Of a stretch of 64,000 nucleotides of DNA, positions 41,626 through 49,895 are shown in pieces (positions within the stretch are counted from its first letter, which is position 1; every line of letters begins with the position of its first letter). The translations under genes and the position numbers were made by a program. The notes under the pieces are model-generated. The model was not told the DNA's origin and made no database searches. It saw only the letters and a list, made by a program, of their open reading frames with translations. Source of the DNA: an uncultured Lachnospiraceae bacterium (GTDB lineage: Bacteria > Bacillota > Clostridia > Lachnospirales > Lachnospiraceae); assembly GCA_910587085.1 (NCBI GenBank), contig CAJUMC010000006.1, forward strand, positions 1 through 64,000, given 5' to 3'.

Positions 41626-42690
41626 TCACAGGCGAAGCAGCTCCTTCAGCTTCCCGATATCCTCCCCGCTGTTTTCCGGATGCTCCTCGAGGAAATCAAT
41701 TATAATATCCAAGCGGTTGACCGGAATGCGCTCGCGGATCAGTGCCCCGACTGCCCGCTGCAGTCTCGCAAGGCTTACCTTTTCCGGAACGATGCCGCTG
41801 ATCGACGCCGGATACCAGCTGCGAGCCTTCTCCGTCAGCTCCCACACAAGCTGCCGGTTCAGAATCCTGTCATAATTTTCCAGAATAAGCTTCTCCAGGT
41901 GTGCAACAACAATATCCATGCAAGTGAGCGGCTGACAGATTTTCGTGTCCTCTCCGGAAGGCACTGCCGTTTCCTGCGCTACCGCCGTGCCGTTTTGTAC
42001 CTGCACGCCCTCTTTCGCTCCGGTTTCAGGCGTCTGCCCTGCCTCTGCCGGCCGGGAGGCTCTGGTTTTCTGCTTTGTGCCGGCCGCACGCCATACTCCT
42101 GCCTTGTGCCATACCGGCTCTTCGCCTTCCAGCTGTGTTTCATCCGCCGCCTTTTCCCCGATATGGAACCGCATCGGATATTTCAGGACTCCGCGGCCGA
42201 GAACCGTTCTCCCATGCAATGCGATTTCATATTCGTCCTCCGCCAGCCCCGCCTGATCTCTCAGCCGGATGACAGGGATCAGAATGCCGTATTCGCTCGC
42301 AAGCTTTACCCGGAGCCGGTGGATTCTGTCATAATGATTCTTGTTCTCTTCCATCAGCATTTCAACCAGAGGCCCCATTCCGGCATTCCCTTTTCCGACA
42401 TTCAGGTACAGCGCCTCCCAGTGCAGCGCACGGTCGATCTCCTCGCTGCGCTCGCGGAGCAGCATATCCACCTGGGATTCCTTTATCAGCTCATGGCCGA
42501 GAAGATAATCCGTCGAACAGCCGAGTACGGTCGCAATCGCCTTCAGCGTATCAATCTCCGGCAGGCTTCCGCCCGTCTCGTATTTGGATATCGCCTGCGC
42601 CGTCAGCCCAAGCTTATCTGCCAGCCGCTGCTGGGTCAGCCCCTTTTCCTGGCGAAGCATCGCCAGACGTTTTGCAAATTCCGTCTCCAT
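41626..42690 (-). CDS. XRE regulator fused to FlhA cytoplasmic-domain-like region
   Basis: A 354-residue soluble protein. Residues 1-65 are a clear XRE helix-turn-helix (KRLAMLRQEKGLTQQRLADK, AQAISKYETGGSLPEI). Residues about 92-170 follow the start of the FlhA cytoplasmic domain: DRIHRLRVKLASEYGILIPV then IRLRDQAGLAEDEYEIALHG, where FlhA has RI..IRR..A.E.GIIVPVIRVRDNIQLxPNEYxIKI.G. A low-complexity linker covers 185-250. Residues 257-337 match the end of FlhA_C: VVAHLEKLILENYDRILNRQ, and VSLARLQRAVGALIRERIPV. No membrane helices are present. It probably senses or sequesters flagellar export partners and adjusts transcription; this is inference. Neighbour on the same strand is a FliD-like gene with a sigma-28 promoter. 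Confidence 0.85.
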   Translation of the reverse strand: METEFAKRLAMLRQEKGLTQQRLADKLGLTAQAISKYETGGSLPEIDTLKAIATVLGCSTDYLLGHELIKESQVDMLLRERSEEIDRALHWEALYLNVGKGNAGMGPLVEMLMEENKNHYDRIHRLRVKLASEYGILIPVIRLRDQAGLAEDEYEIALHGRTVLGRGVLKYPMRFHIGEKAADETQLEGEEPVWHKAGVWRAAGTKQKTRASRPAEAGQTPETGAKEGVQVQNGTAVAQETAVPSGEDTKICQPLTCMDIVVAHLEKLILENYDRILNRQLVWELTEKARSWYPASISGIVPEKVSLARLQRAVGALIRERIPVNRLDIIIDFLEEHPENSGEDIGKLKELLRL

Positions 42691-42778
42691 AATTTTCCTC
42701 CATCATTCCATCCAACATATCATTCACTTTTTTAATCAGCAATATCCGGATACTGAATTTATCATAAGATGAAAACAG

Positions 42779-42832
42779 AAAAAAAACAACCAACCGTAGA
42801 GACTTTACTGTCTCAACAGCTGGTTGTTTTCA
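42779..42832 (-). terminator. Terminator after the FliD-like gene
   Basis: On the minus strand arms of ten bases (AAAACAACCA at 42830-42821 with TGGTTGTTTT at 42792-42783) enclose a second small hairpin (GAGAC/GTCTC), followed by T8. It lies 64 bases after the stop of the 42896-43660 gene. Confidence 0.85.
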
Positions 42833-42895
42833 TATCTGCCGCTTTGGGAACCCGGGCGATTTCTGCGGGCCGGCAATGCGGGCGCGCACTATTTT

Positions 42896-43660
42896 TTAGA
42901 AAAAGCTGTCGTAAATTCCGCCGGTTGCAAGCGAGCTGTAGCTGCCATTACGCGTGTATGTACTGGCATTGGCTTTGGCTGCATTTTTAATCATCTGCTC
43001 GGTAACCTTCTCGATGTCGGAAGCTCTCTGCCCGATGCTGGATGCGTAGGAGCCGTAGCTGCCGGAAAACAGCGATTTCAGGTCACTGATATCCGCTTTC
43101 TTCAGCTTCTCCTCATCCACCGTGAGCTTGTTGTCCTTGCCGATCGTGATGCCGACGCGGCTGAGCATGTTCTTGTTTGCCTGCGTGGTTTTCGTCATCA
43201 TCGCCGCCTTGCGGAGAACAAAAACATTATCCTGATCCGCCGCAGAATCCAGCGTATTGTTGTAAGCCGATGTAAAGGACTTTACTGCGCTTGTGATTGC
43301 ATCCCAGTCGTAATCCTTTGTCGTGGTTTCCTTGCCGTTCTCGTCTTTTACCGTCTTCGTAACCTGCTCGAACAGATTGGAGTTCTTCTTCGTGAGCGCA
43401 TCCGCCGCCGTCTTCAGTGCGGAGGAATCGGACTGCATATCCTTAAGTTCCTTGGATACTTCCTTGTTTGCGGTCTTGTTGCCGGTCTTATTCGTGCTGC
43501 TGTCGCTCTCGCTGTTCTGCTTTGCGTAATACGCGCGAAGAAGCTTTTTGTAGCTGCCGTTTTTCAGACTCATGTAATCGCTGAGCAGACTGCTCGTACC
43601 GCCCATGGACGAATTTGAGAAGAAAGGACTGCTGTAATTGAAATAATTTCCACCAATCAT
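42896..43660 (-). CDS. Small FliD-like (flagellar cap-like) protein
   Basis: A 254-residue secreted-type protein without signal peptide, rich in Ser, Asn, Thr and Lys. Its second half reads like the end of the flagellar cap protein FliD: VKSFTSAYNNTLDSAAD (about 127-143), MLSRVGITIGKDNKLTVDEE (about 185-204), and DISDLKSLFSGSYGSYASSI, then a terminal helix. FliD is normally 450-700 residues; this form lacks the hypervariable middle and resembles a minimal version. GGGAGG precedes the ATG. The upstream sigma-28-type promoter strongly supports a flagellar role, probably export through the flagellar machine. No other flagellar genes are near except the FlhA-like fusion downstream. Confidence 0.7.
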   Translation of the reverse strand: MIGGNYFNYSSPFFSNSSMGGTSSLLSDYMSLKNGSYKKLLRAYYAKQNSESDSSTNKTGNKTANKEVSKELKDMQSDSSALKTAADALTKKNSNLFEQVTKTVKDENGKETTTKDYDWDAITSAVKSFTSAYNNTLDSAADQDNVFVLRKAAMMTKTTQANKNMLSRVGITIGKDNKLTVDEEKLKKADISDLKSLFSGSYGSYASSIGQRASDIEKVTEQMIKNAAKANASTYTRNGSYSSLATGGIYDSFF

Positions 43661-43750
43661 AATTATACCTCCCTGCTGGTTTATAATATGCGCCTACCTC
43701 CGTGTAATGCGCGTCCGCCGAACTGTGCCGGTGACTTCCTTCTACTGACA

Positions 43751-43777
43751 TTATCGGCATTTTCCAGTTATATTTTA
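43751..43777 (-). promoter_or_regulatory. Sigma-28 (FliA/SigD) type promoter
   Basis: On the minus strand TAAA (43777-43774), exactly 15 bases, then GCCGATAA (43758-43751). This matches the known flagellar sigma-28 consensus TAAA-N15-GCCGATAA at every position. It lies 91 bases before the ATG of the FliD-like gene. Confidence 0.9.
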
Positions 43778-43858
43778 ACCCCAGCAGGATATTTTTTCAA
43801 GCTGTTTTCGGGAAAATTGCAAAAATCAGCAGGACATGGTATACCCCGGCGGAAACGC

Positions 43859-43888
43859 TTGACAGTGCTTCCCTGCAGAGGCTATACT
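43859..43888 (+). promoter_or_regulatory. Promoter of the CE2 esterase gene
   Basis: TTGACA (43859-43864), 18-base spacer, TATACT (43883-43888) on the plus strand, about 120 bases before the CE2 ATG. It diverges from the sigma-28 promoter; the 351-base gap 43661-44011 contains these two promoters and a small CCGGC/GCCGG hairpin near 43940. Confidence 0.75.
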
Positions 43889-44011
43889 GATTTCAGGAAT
43901 AGGATGCCGGAACCTCTGCCCGCACATTGACTGCAGCCGGCTCACGCCGGAAGCTTATTCCGCAGAAGTTGTTCCGGAAAAAAGAATCTCAGCGAAAGGA
44001 TTTTACCTGCC

Positions 44012-45091
44012 ATGAAAAAAGAGCTTACCAGATTTATTTCTCCCGCCGACAAAGCCTTTCAGTACACGGGAAGAATCGACTTTGCCGACGAAGCGCGCCC
44101 GTGCTTTATCTATGCGGGCAGTTCCGCAGCCTTCCGCTTCCGCGGCACGGCCTTCTCCGTCAAGCTGATGAATCATCACTGCTGCTACCACAATTACCTC
44201 GGCGTTGTCATCGACGGCAGGGTGCAGGAAAAAATAGAAATCGAGCGGCACGGGACGGAGCTTGTTCTTGCCGCTACAAAGGGACTGGCGGATGCAGAGC
44301 ATGAAATTATTCTGTATAAATGCCAGGATGCCTCCCATTATTTTGATTTCCTCGGCCTGTACATAGAGGAAGGAGCCGCACTGCTGCCCCCTCCGGCCCG
44401 CCCGGCCCGCCGCATGGAATGCTACGGCGATTCCGTGAGCGCCGGCGAGGTGAGCGAAGCGCTCGACTATGTCGGAAGACCGGATCCGGAGAACCATGAC
44501 GGCATTTACTCTAACGCCTGGCATTCCTACGCATTTATCACCGCGCGCCGGCTGAACGCAGAGCTTCACGATATCGCTCAGGGGGGCGCCGCGCTTCTGG
44601 ACGGCACCGGCTACTTCCACGGCCCGGATTACGTGGGCATGGAAAGTATCTGGGACAAGCTTCGCTACAGCGACTATCTCGGAGCGGTGACGCCGTGGGA
44701 TTTCTCACGCTATACGCCGCATGTCGTCCTGATCGCCTTCGGCCAGAACGATGCCAACCCGGAAAATTACATGGGAAAGGACGCCGGAAAGAGCGCGCAC
44801 TGGAAATCGCACTACAAAGCCTTCGTAAAGAAGCTTCGCGCAAAATATCCGGACGCGCTGTTTGTGCTGTCCACCACGATCCTCTGCCATGACGCCGCCT
44901 GGGACGACGCCATTGAGGAGGCGGTAAAGGAAATCGCGGATCCCAAGGTAGTGCATTTTCTCTATTCCAGCAACGGATGCGGCACACCCGGCCATATCCG
45001 CAGGCCGGAGGCTGAAAAAATGGCCGATGAGCTCACTGCTTTTCTGGAAAGCTTCGGAGAAAAAATCTGGCAGGACGGCGGCGGACACTAA
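44012..45091 (+). CDS. CE2-type acetyl esterase (SGNH with N-terminal jelly roll)
   Basis: A 359-residue protein without signal peptide. Residues 1-130 form a beta-sandwich (KAFQYTGRIDF, AAFRFRGTAFSVKLMNHH). The SGNH hydrolase follows: block I CYGDSVSAGE with Ser141, the block III region FGQNDANPENY, and a C-terminal HIRRPEAEKMADEL carrying the His. This two-domain plan is that of CE2 esterases, which in the Roseburia mannan locus deacetylate manno-oligosaccharides in the cytoplasm. It is the only plus-strand gene of this locus and has its own promoter. Convergent with the lipoprotein esterase gene at 45151. Confidence 0.88.
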   Translation: MKKELTRFISPADKAFQYTGRIDFADEARPCFIYAGSSAAFRFRGTAFSVKLMNHHCCYHNYLGVVIDGRVQEKIEIERHGTELVLAATKGLADAEHEIILYKCQDASHYFDFLGLYIEEGAALLPPPARPARRMECYGDSVSAGEVSEALDYVGRPDPENHDGIYSNAWHSYAFITARRLNAELHDIAQGGAALLDGTGYFHGPDYVGMESIWDKLRYSDYLGAVTPWDFSRYTPHVVLIAFGQNDANPENYMGKDAGKSAHWKSHYKAFVKKLRAKYPDALFVLSTTILCHDAAWDDAIEEAVKEIADPKVVHFLYSSNGCGTPGHIRRPEAEKMADELTAFLESFGEKIWQDGGGH

Positions 45092-45150
45092 CCGTCCGCG
45101 CCTCCTGCCGTTCCGGCCGATTCGGTTTCCGCCTCACAGCGCTTCCTCTT

Positions 45151-47601
45151 TTACTCTGCCGTGTTCTGCCCGCTCGCAATCACCGACACCAGATAAAAAT
45201 CCTTTGCCGCCCCCTGTGTAATGCGTAGCTCCACAGTGTGCGGCACGGATGGGTCGAGTCCGTCCGCAATGCTGTGCAGGTACAGCCAGTTTCCCCAGCC
45301 GTCCGGGAAATTGCCGTCCAGTTTGACTGCTTCCGCTTCGTTTCCGTCAATCACAGCGACGGCAAGCGGTGCACCAAGGCTGTTTGTTTTGCGGTACTGG
45401 AGCGCAATTCGGCTTCCGCAAACGTTTTCAAACCGGATGGAGGCCCCCTCTTCCCTCGCCGTATAACCGTTTTTAAATGTGTCCGCGACACCATTCTGAA
45501 CTGCCGTATCCTTGGTAAAACCGTTCAGCACCGGATCTGCATTTCTGCTGTCCAAACGAACCGAAGTCAGGCTGATCAGTCCGTCCGGCAGCTCCGGCAG
45601 CCCGGCGGGCGCATCGCTGTGATAAACGCCGTCCTTTACCTTCTGCAGAAATGCTATCACAATCTCCGCGCCGTAAGCGTGTCCCCGGTCGTTCGGATGC
45701 AGCATATCTTCGGACAGCTCCGCCGCTGTCAGCCTGCCGAATCGGATCTCGCTGTAAATGCTGTCCTTCATGCTGACAATCGGCAGCCCGTAGCGCTTTG
45801 CAGCTTCATTGTGGATCGCCTGCGCGTTGATCCCGTTATCGTACTGCACCATGTTGAGCACCATAACCGCCGGAGCCGCCTCGGAACGCAGCAGCAGATT
45901 GAGCAGACTTTCGTAGGTTTCCGCATAAAAACCGCCCGCAGAGTCATTGACCGAAAATTCCACAATCACGAAATCCGGTTCCTGCGAGAGCAGATCGTCC
46001 TTTACCCGCGCGCAGGCAAACTGAGAAGTGGTCGCACCGATGCCGGCGTTGACATAGCGGAAAGAAGCCTGCGGATAGGTCCGGCTCCACCAGTCAAATA
46101 CAAGCCTGGCATAGCATTTATCCGCATTCGAAGCGCCGGCTCCCTGCGTGATGGAACCGCCGATAAAGCCGATTGTCAGCTCTTCCCCCGCCTCGGCGCG
46201 CTTCATCAGCTCCTGCAGTGCGTACGTATTTCCCGTGTTCACCACGGCACGCTCCAGGTACGGAATATCCTCCTCGTTTACGCGCTCAGCGGAACGGATT
46301 TCTCCGGTCGTACCGAATCCCAGAATATGGAAATCTTTTTCCTGCGAATCCTCCGCCATCACCAGCTCGATCTCATGCTCCTGTTCTTCCGGACCGTCCA
46401 GCAGCAGACAGACCTCCGGATTATTCCAGCCATCCGCCGCATTGGCATTCACCGTCATCCTGCGCTTTCCGTCCACATAGACCTCCAGCGCTCCCATATT
46501 CATACTGTCTGCCTCCTTGTAGAGCAGAAAAAGATTTTTTCCTGTCATCGTAAATTTCAGCGAACTGCCCGCCTTCTGGCCCCAGAGCCAGTCGTGCGGG
46601 AAATGGGAAATATTGGAGTTCGCCTCAATAAATCCGCCCGTATCCGGGATATACAGATTTTCACTGTTGTAAAAATTCATCCCCGTATAAGGCGCGCCGT
46701 ATTCCCTGCATGCCGAATAATCCTGCTCCGAATCCAGCGTCTGCTTTGTCATTATGCCGGTGAAGAGGCAGCGGATATAATTCGAAATCATGGTATGTCC
46801 CTGATTATTCGGATGCGCCTCGTCCTGTGCGTAATCCGACCAGACAAGCGCGCCGGATTCCATTTCCGGTGAAAGCGCTGCGTTTACCGAAATCATCGGA
46901 AGCCCGTAAGCCTCCCCGACCTTCGCCTGATGCTCTTCGCAGGTGTAGCCGTTTTCCAGCACTGTAAAAATAAGCACGACCGCAGGAGCCGTCTCGGAAT
47001 TTACAATTCGGTTCACCAGACTCTCATACATCAGTTTGCTTGTTATATCGTTTGCGTCATTAACTGCAAATTCAATAAAAACCAGATCCGGTTTTTCGTC
47101 CAGCACGTCCTTCTGCACGCGCAGCAGTCCGATCGTTGAGGAGGTGCCGGAGAGCCCCGCGTTTACCCGGCGGATATTGTCGTTTGCGAACAGTTCCTTC
47201 AGCCAGTCCGTTGTTTTATAGGCATAATTCTGCTTTGAATTGACAAGATAACCCTCCGTGATCGAACCGCCGAGATAGGCTACTGTGACCTCCCCGCCTT
47301 CCGCCATCCGCCCGAATACCTTCTGCAGCCTCCTGACATTTCCCTCCGAGCGGACGGCGCGCCTTTCCTGATCCGTAGCCTGACCGTACTCCTGTTTTGC
47401 CTGCTCGGAAATTGCGGCCGGAAGAGAAAACGGCTCCGGATTGCCGTTCTCCCCGCTGTCCGGGCGTTCGGTGCCGGGCGTTATTTCGTTCCTCGAGGAT
47501 AAATCCGTCTCTGACGTACTGTCTTCCCGGCCGCCGCAGGCTGAAAAAACCAGCGCCGCAGCGAGCAGCATTCCCAATCGTGTTCTTCTACTCTTTCTCA
47601 T
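45151..47601 (-). CDS. Lipoprotein with two SGNH esterase domains and two beta-sandwich domains
   Basis: An 816-residue surface lipoprotein: signal peptide with lipobox ending at Cys22, then a linker. First SGNH domain about 100-285 (GGSITEG with Ser113, FAVNDAND with Asn181, DEAHPNNQGH with Asp260/His263). Beta-sandwich about 310-435. Second SGNH domain about 470-660 (GGSITQG Ser483, FSVNDS Asn552, DMLHPNDRGH Asp632/His635). Second beta-sandwich about 675-812 resembling a CBM35-like partner. Each half looks like a CE17 acetylmannan esterase, so this is a cell-surface double version of the cytoplasmic-type protein at 52379. It could deacetylate mannan chains before import. Both catalytic sets look complete. 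Confidence 0.85.
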   Translation of the reverse strand: MRKSRRTRLGMLLAAALVFSACGGREDSTSETDLSSRNEITPGTERPDSGENGNPEPFSLPAAISEQAKQEYGQATDQERRAVRSEGNVRRLQKVFGRMAEGGEVTVAYLGGSITEGYLVNSKQNYAYKTTDWLKELFANDNIRRVNAGLSGTSSTIGLLRVQKDVLDEKPDLVFIEFAVNDANDITSKLMYESLVNRIVNSETAPAVVLIFTVLENGYTCEEHQAKVGEAYGLPMISVNAALSPEMESGALVWSDYAQDEAHPNNQGHTMISNYIRCLFTGIMTKQTLDSEQDYSACREYGAPYTGMNFYNSENLYIPDTGGFIEANSNISHFPHDWLWGQKAGSSLKFTMTGKNLFLLYKEADSMNMGALEVYVDGKRRMTVNANAADGWNNPEVCLLLDGPEEQEHEIELVMAEDSQEKDFHILGFGTTGEIRSAERVNEEDIPYLERAVVNTGNTYALQELMKRAEAGEELTIGFIGGSITQGAGASNADKCYARLVFDWWSRTYPQASFRYVNAGIGATTSQFACARVKDDLLSQEPDFVIVEFSVNDSAGGFYAETYESLLNLLLRSEAAPAVMVLNMVQYDNGINAQAIHNEAAKRYGLPIVSMKDSIYSEIRFGRLTAAELSEDMLHPNDRGHAYGAEIVIAFLQKVKDGVYHSDAPAGLPELPDGLISLTSVRLDSRNADPVLNGFTKDTAVQNGVADTFKNGYTAREEGASIRFENVCGSRIALQYRKTNSLGAPLAVAVIDGNEAEAVKLDGNFPDGWGNWLYLHSIADGLDPSVPHTVELRITQGAAKDFYLVSVIASGQNTAE

Positions 47602-47673
47602 ATCCCCTCATTTCCGCAAAGTTTCGGAAGGAAACTTAGCTTATGCCGGAAGCTAACCCTTTTGCTGGCAGTG

Positions 47674-47728
47674 AAAAAATCGGGCGCACGGAGCGAAAGT
47701 CTCAGCCCTCGCTCCGCCGCCCGATTTC
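47674..47728 (-). terminator. Terminator after phosphohexomutase
   Basis: Long stem on the minus strand: AAATCGGGCG-GGAGCGA pairs with TCGCTCCG-CGCCCGATTT with a small internal bulge, followed by T6. It separates the mutase gene from the lipoprotein esterase, which must then have its own promoter in 47602-47673. Confidence 0.85.
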
Positions 47729-47845
47729 TAATTTTTGTTTTCTTTCCCGCAGACCGGCACGCTGCCCTTCTGCGGTATCAAATCCCCGCCGGCTGCAGTT
47801 TCTTCTGCCCATGCCGGCTTTTCGGCCGCTCTTCGGCAGGCTCCT

Positions 47846-49570
47846 CTATTTTGCCAGCTCCATCAGCGCGTCCGTCAGCTTTTTGTTCTTCGCCTCGGCG
47901 TCCTCAAAGCTTCCGCCCTTCACGCCGATATAGAACTTGATCTTCGGTTCGGTGCCGGACGGTCTGACGCATACCCAGCCGTCGTTGTCAAGCTCAAAGT
48001 AAAGCACGTTCGACTTCGGAAGCCCCGTCTTTGTAACCTCGCCGGTCGCAAGCTTCTTTACCGTGTCCGCTTTGTAATCACGGAAGGCAACAACCTTGTA
48101 ATCGCCGAGCTGCATCGGCGGGTTGCTGCGGATATCCTCCATCATCTGCCTGATCTTCTCCGCTCCCTCGATGCCCTTTAAGGTCAGGGTCTGCAGGCTC
48201 TCCTTAAAATAGCCGTATTTCTCATAGATATTGAGCATCTGATCCCAGAGCGTAAGCCCCTGCTTCTTGTAGTATGCGGCAGCCTCACAGAGCATCATAA
48301 CCGCCACTACGGCATCCTTGTCGCGCGCATGCGTGCCGATCAGACAGCCGTAGCTCTCCTCAAAGCCGAATTCGTAGGTGCCGTGTCCGGTCTGCTCGAA
48401 AAGCTTGATCTGCTCGCCGATATACTTAAAGCCCGTCAGCACCTCGATCAGCCGGATACCGTACTCCTCTGCTACCTTGTCCGCCATATTGGTGGAAACA
48501 ATTGTCTTGACGAGCACGCCGTCCTCCGCGATTGTGCCGAGCGCCTTCTTCTGGCTCAGAAGATAATCGCAGATGAGCATGCCGGACATATTTCCGGTAA
48601 AGCTGTGATACTCGCCGGTTCTGGAATCCTTCGCGTAAACGCCGAGGCGATCCGCATCCGGGTCGGTTGCGAGCACAAGCTCCGCATCTTTCTCTTTCGC
48701 CAGCTTAAGCGCGAGCGCAAACGCCTTCGCATCCTCCGGGTTCGGATACGGCACGGTCGGGAAATTGCCGTCCGGCTTTTCCTGCTCCTCAACCACGTAA
48801 ACTTTCTCAAAACCGAGCTCCGCCAGGACGCGGCGCACCGGAAGATTGCCCGTGCCGTGCAGCGGCGTGTAGACAATGCCGAGATCCTTCCCCATTTCCT
48901 TTACGATATCCGGGTGGATAACAAGCTTTTTAAGCGTCTCGGTGTATTTGTCGTCTATTTCCCTGCCGATCTCGTGATAAAGTCCCTTTGCCTCAGCCTC
49001 TGCGCGGCTCATTGTCTTTACGTTGTTGAAATCGGTGACATTATTCACCTCGGTGATAATCTGCTCGTCCTTCGGGTAGGTAATCTGGGCGCCGTCCTCC
49101 CAGTATACCTTGTAGCCGTTGTACTCTGCCGGGTTGTGGCTCGCCGTAATGACAACACCGGCGATGCAGCCGAGCTCCCGGAGCGCGTAGGAAAGCATCG
49201 GGGTCGGGCGGAGCGACTCGAAACGGTACGCCTTGATGCCGTTCGCGCACATGCAGAGCGCTACCTCCTCCGAAAACTCAATGGACATGCGGCGCGAGTC
49301 GTAGGCGATTGCAATGCCCTTGTCCTGGCCGCCCTCTCTGATAATAAAATTGGCAAGCCCCTGCGTCGCCTTGCGCACGGTATAGAGGTTCATGCGGTTT
49401 GTGCCCGCACCGATCACGCCGCGCAGACCGCCCGTGCCGAACTCCAGATCGCGGTAGAAGCGATCCTCGATCTCCGCGTTGTTCCCCTCCAGCGCCTTGA
49501 GCTCTGCTCTCGTCGCGTCGTCAAAGTACGGGTTGCTGCACCATTCCTGATATTTCTCCAAGTAGCCCAT
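47846..49570 (-). CDS. Phosphoglucomutase/phosphomannomutase
   Basis: A 574-residue alpha-D-phosphohexomutase. The active serine loop is VVITASHNPAEYNGYK (about 137-152), the metal loop DPDADRLG (about 300), the sugar loop FGFEESYGC, and the phosphate loop RPSGTEPKIKFY near the C-terminus. It interconverts hexose-1- and hexose-6-phosphates. In the Roseburia mannan locus the equivalent enzyme moves mannose-1-phosphate from the GH130 phosphorylases to mannose-6-phosphate. The ATG at 49570 has AAAGGAAG before it; the frame open to 49702 has no such site. Extended -10 promoters lie at 49658 and 49771. Confidence 0.95.
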   Translation of the reverse strand: MGYLEKYQEWCSNPYFDDATRAELKALEGNNAEIEDRFYRDLEFGTGGLRGVIGAGTNRMNLYTVRKATQGLANFIIREGGQDKGIAIAYDSRRMSIEFSEEVALCMCANGIKAYRFESLRPTPMLSYALRELGCIAGVVITASHNPAEYNGYKVYWEDGAQITYPKDEQIITEVNNVTDFNNVKTMSRAEAEAKGLYHEIGREIDDKYTETLKKLVIHPDIVKEMGKDLGIVYTPLHGTGNLPVRRVLAELGFEKVYVVEEQEKPDGNFPTVPYPNPEDAKAFALALKLAKEKDAELVLATDPDADRLGVYAKDSRTGEYHSFTGNMSGMLICDYLLSQKKALGTIAEDGVLVKTIVSTNMADKVAEEYGIRLIEVLTGFKYIGEQIKLFEQTGHGTYEFGFEESYGCLIGTHARDKDAVVAVMMLCEAAAYYKKQGLTLWDQMLNIYEKYGYFKESLQTLTLKGIEGAEKIRQMMEDIRSNPPMQLGDYKVVAFRDYKADTVKKLATGEVTKTGLPKSNVLYFELDNDGWVCVRPSGTEPKIKFYIGVKGGSFEDAEAKNKKLTDALMELAK

Positions 49571-49657
49571 CGTTTTACTTCCTTTCTCAGATTTTCGGCA
49601 TTGCGCGCACGGAAATAATGCCCGAATATCCCGTCCTGCCTGCTGCCGGTCACCGTC

Positions 49658-49663
49658 ATTATA
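49658..49663 (-). promoter_or_regulatory. Extended -10 element near the mutase gene
   Basis: TGG then TATAAT on the minus strand about 88 bases before the mutase ATG, without a good -35 box. It is the second, nearer promoter candidate. Confidence 0.45.
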
Positions 49664-49770
49664 CCACGTTATTCCGATTTGATCCCTTCGGAAGAGGCAC
49701 ACGGTCCGCCACGGAAGATGTCCTCCCCCGGTCGGACGGCGAACCGGCGCGTGTATAATGCCTTGCGGAT

Positions 49771-49798
49771 ATTATACCATATTCCAACTTATTTGGAA
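49771..49798 (-). promoter_or_regulatory. Extended -10 promoter with TTCCAA-N5-TTGGAA palindrome
   Basis: On the minus strand TGGTATAAT (TATAAT at 49776-49771) is preceded by a perfect 17-base palindrome TTCCAA-ATAAG-TTGGAA (49798-49782) that overlaps the -35 to -10 spacer. A repressor bound there would block the promoter. It reads toward the phosphohexomutase gene. The rest of 49571-49895 holds no gene. Confidence 0.65.
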
Positions 49799-49895
49799 AC
49801 AAAAAGTTTTCCTTAAGCATCATGTGGCTTGTCCGCATGGACGCATCTATGTCCGTGGCCTGAACAGACAGAAATCCCTGTATTCCAATCCGCGA

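Noticed and set aside
44581..44586. G6 in the CE2 gene
   Set aside because: Too short for efficient slippage and located in a normal SGNH segment.
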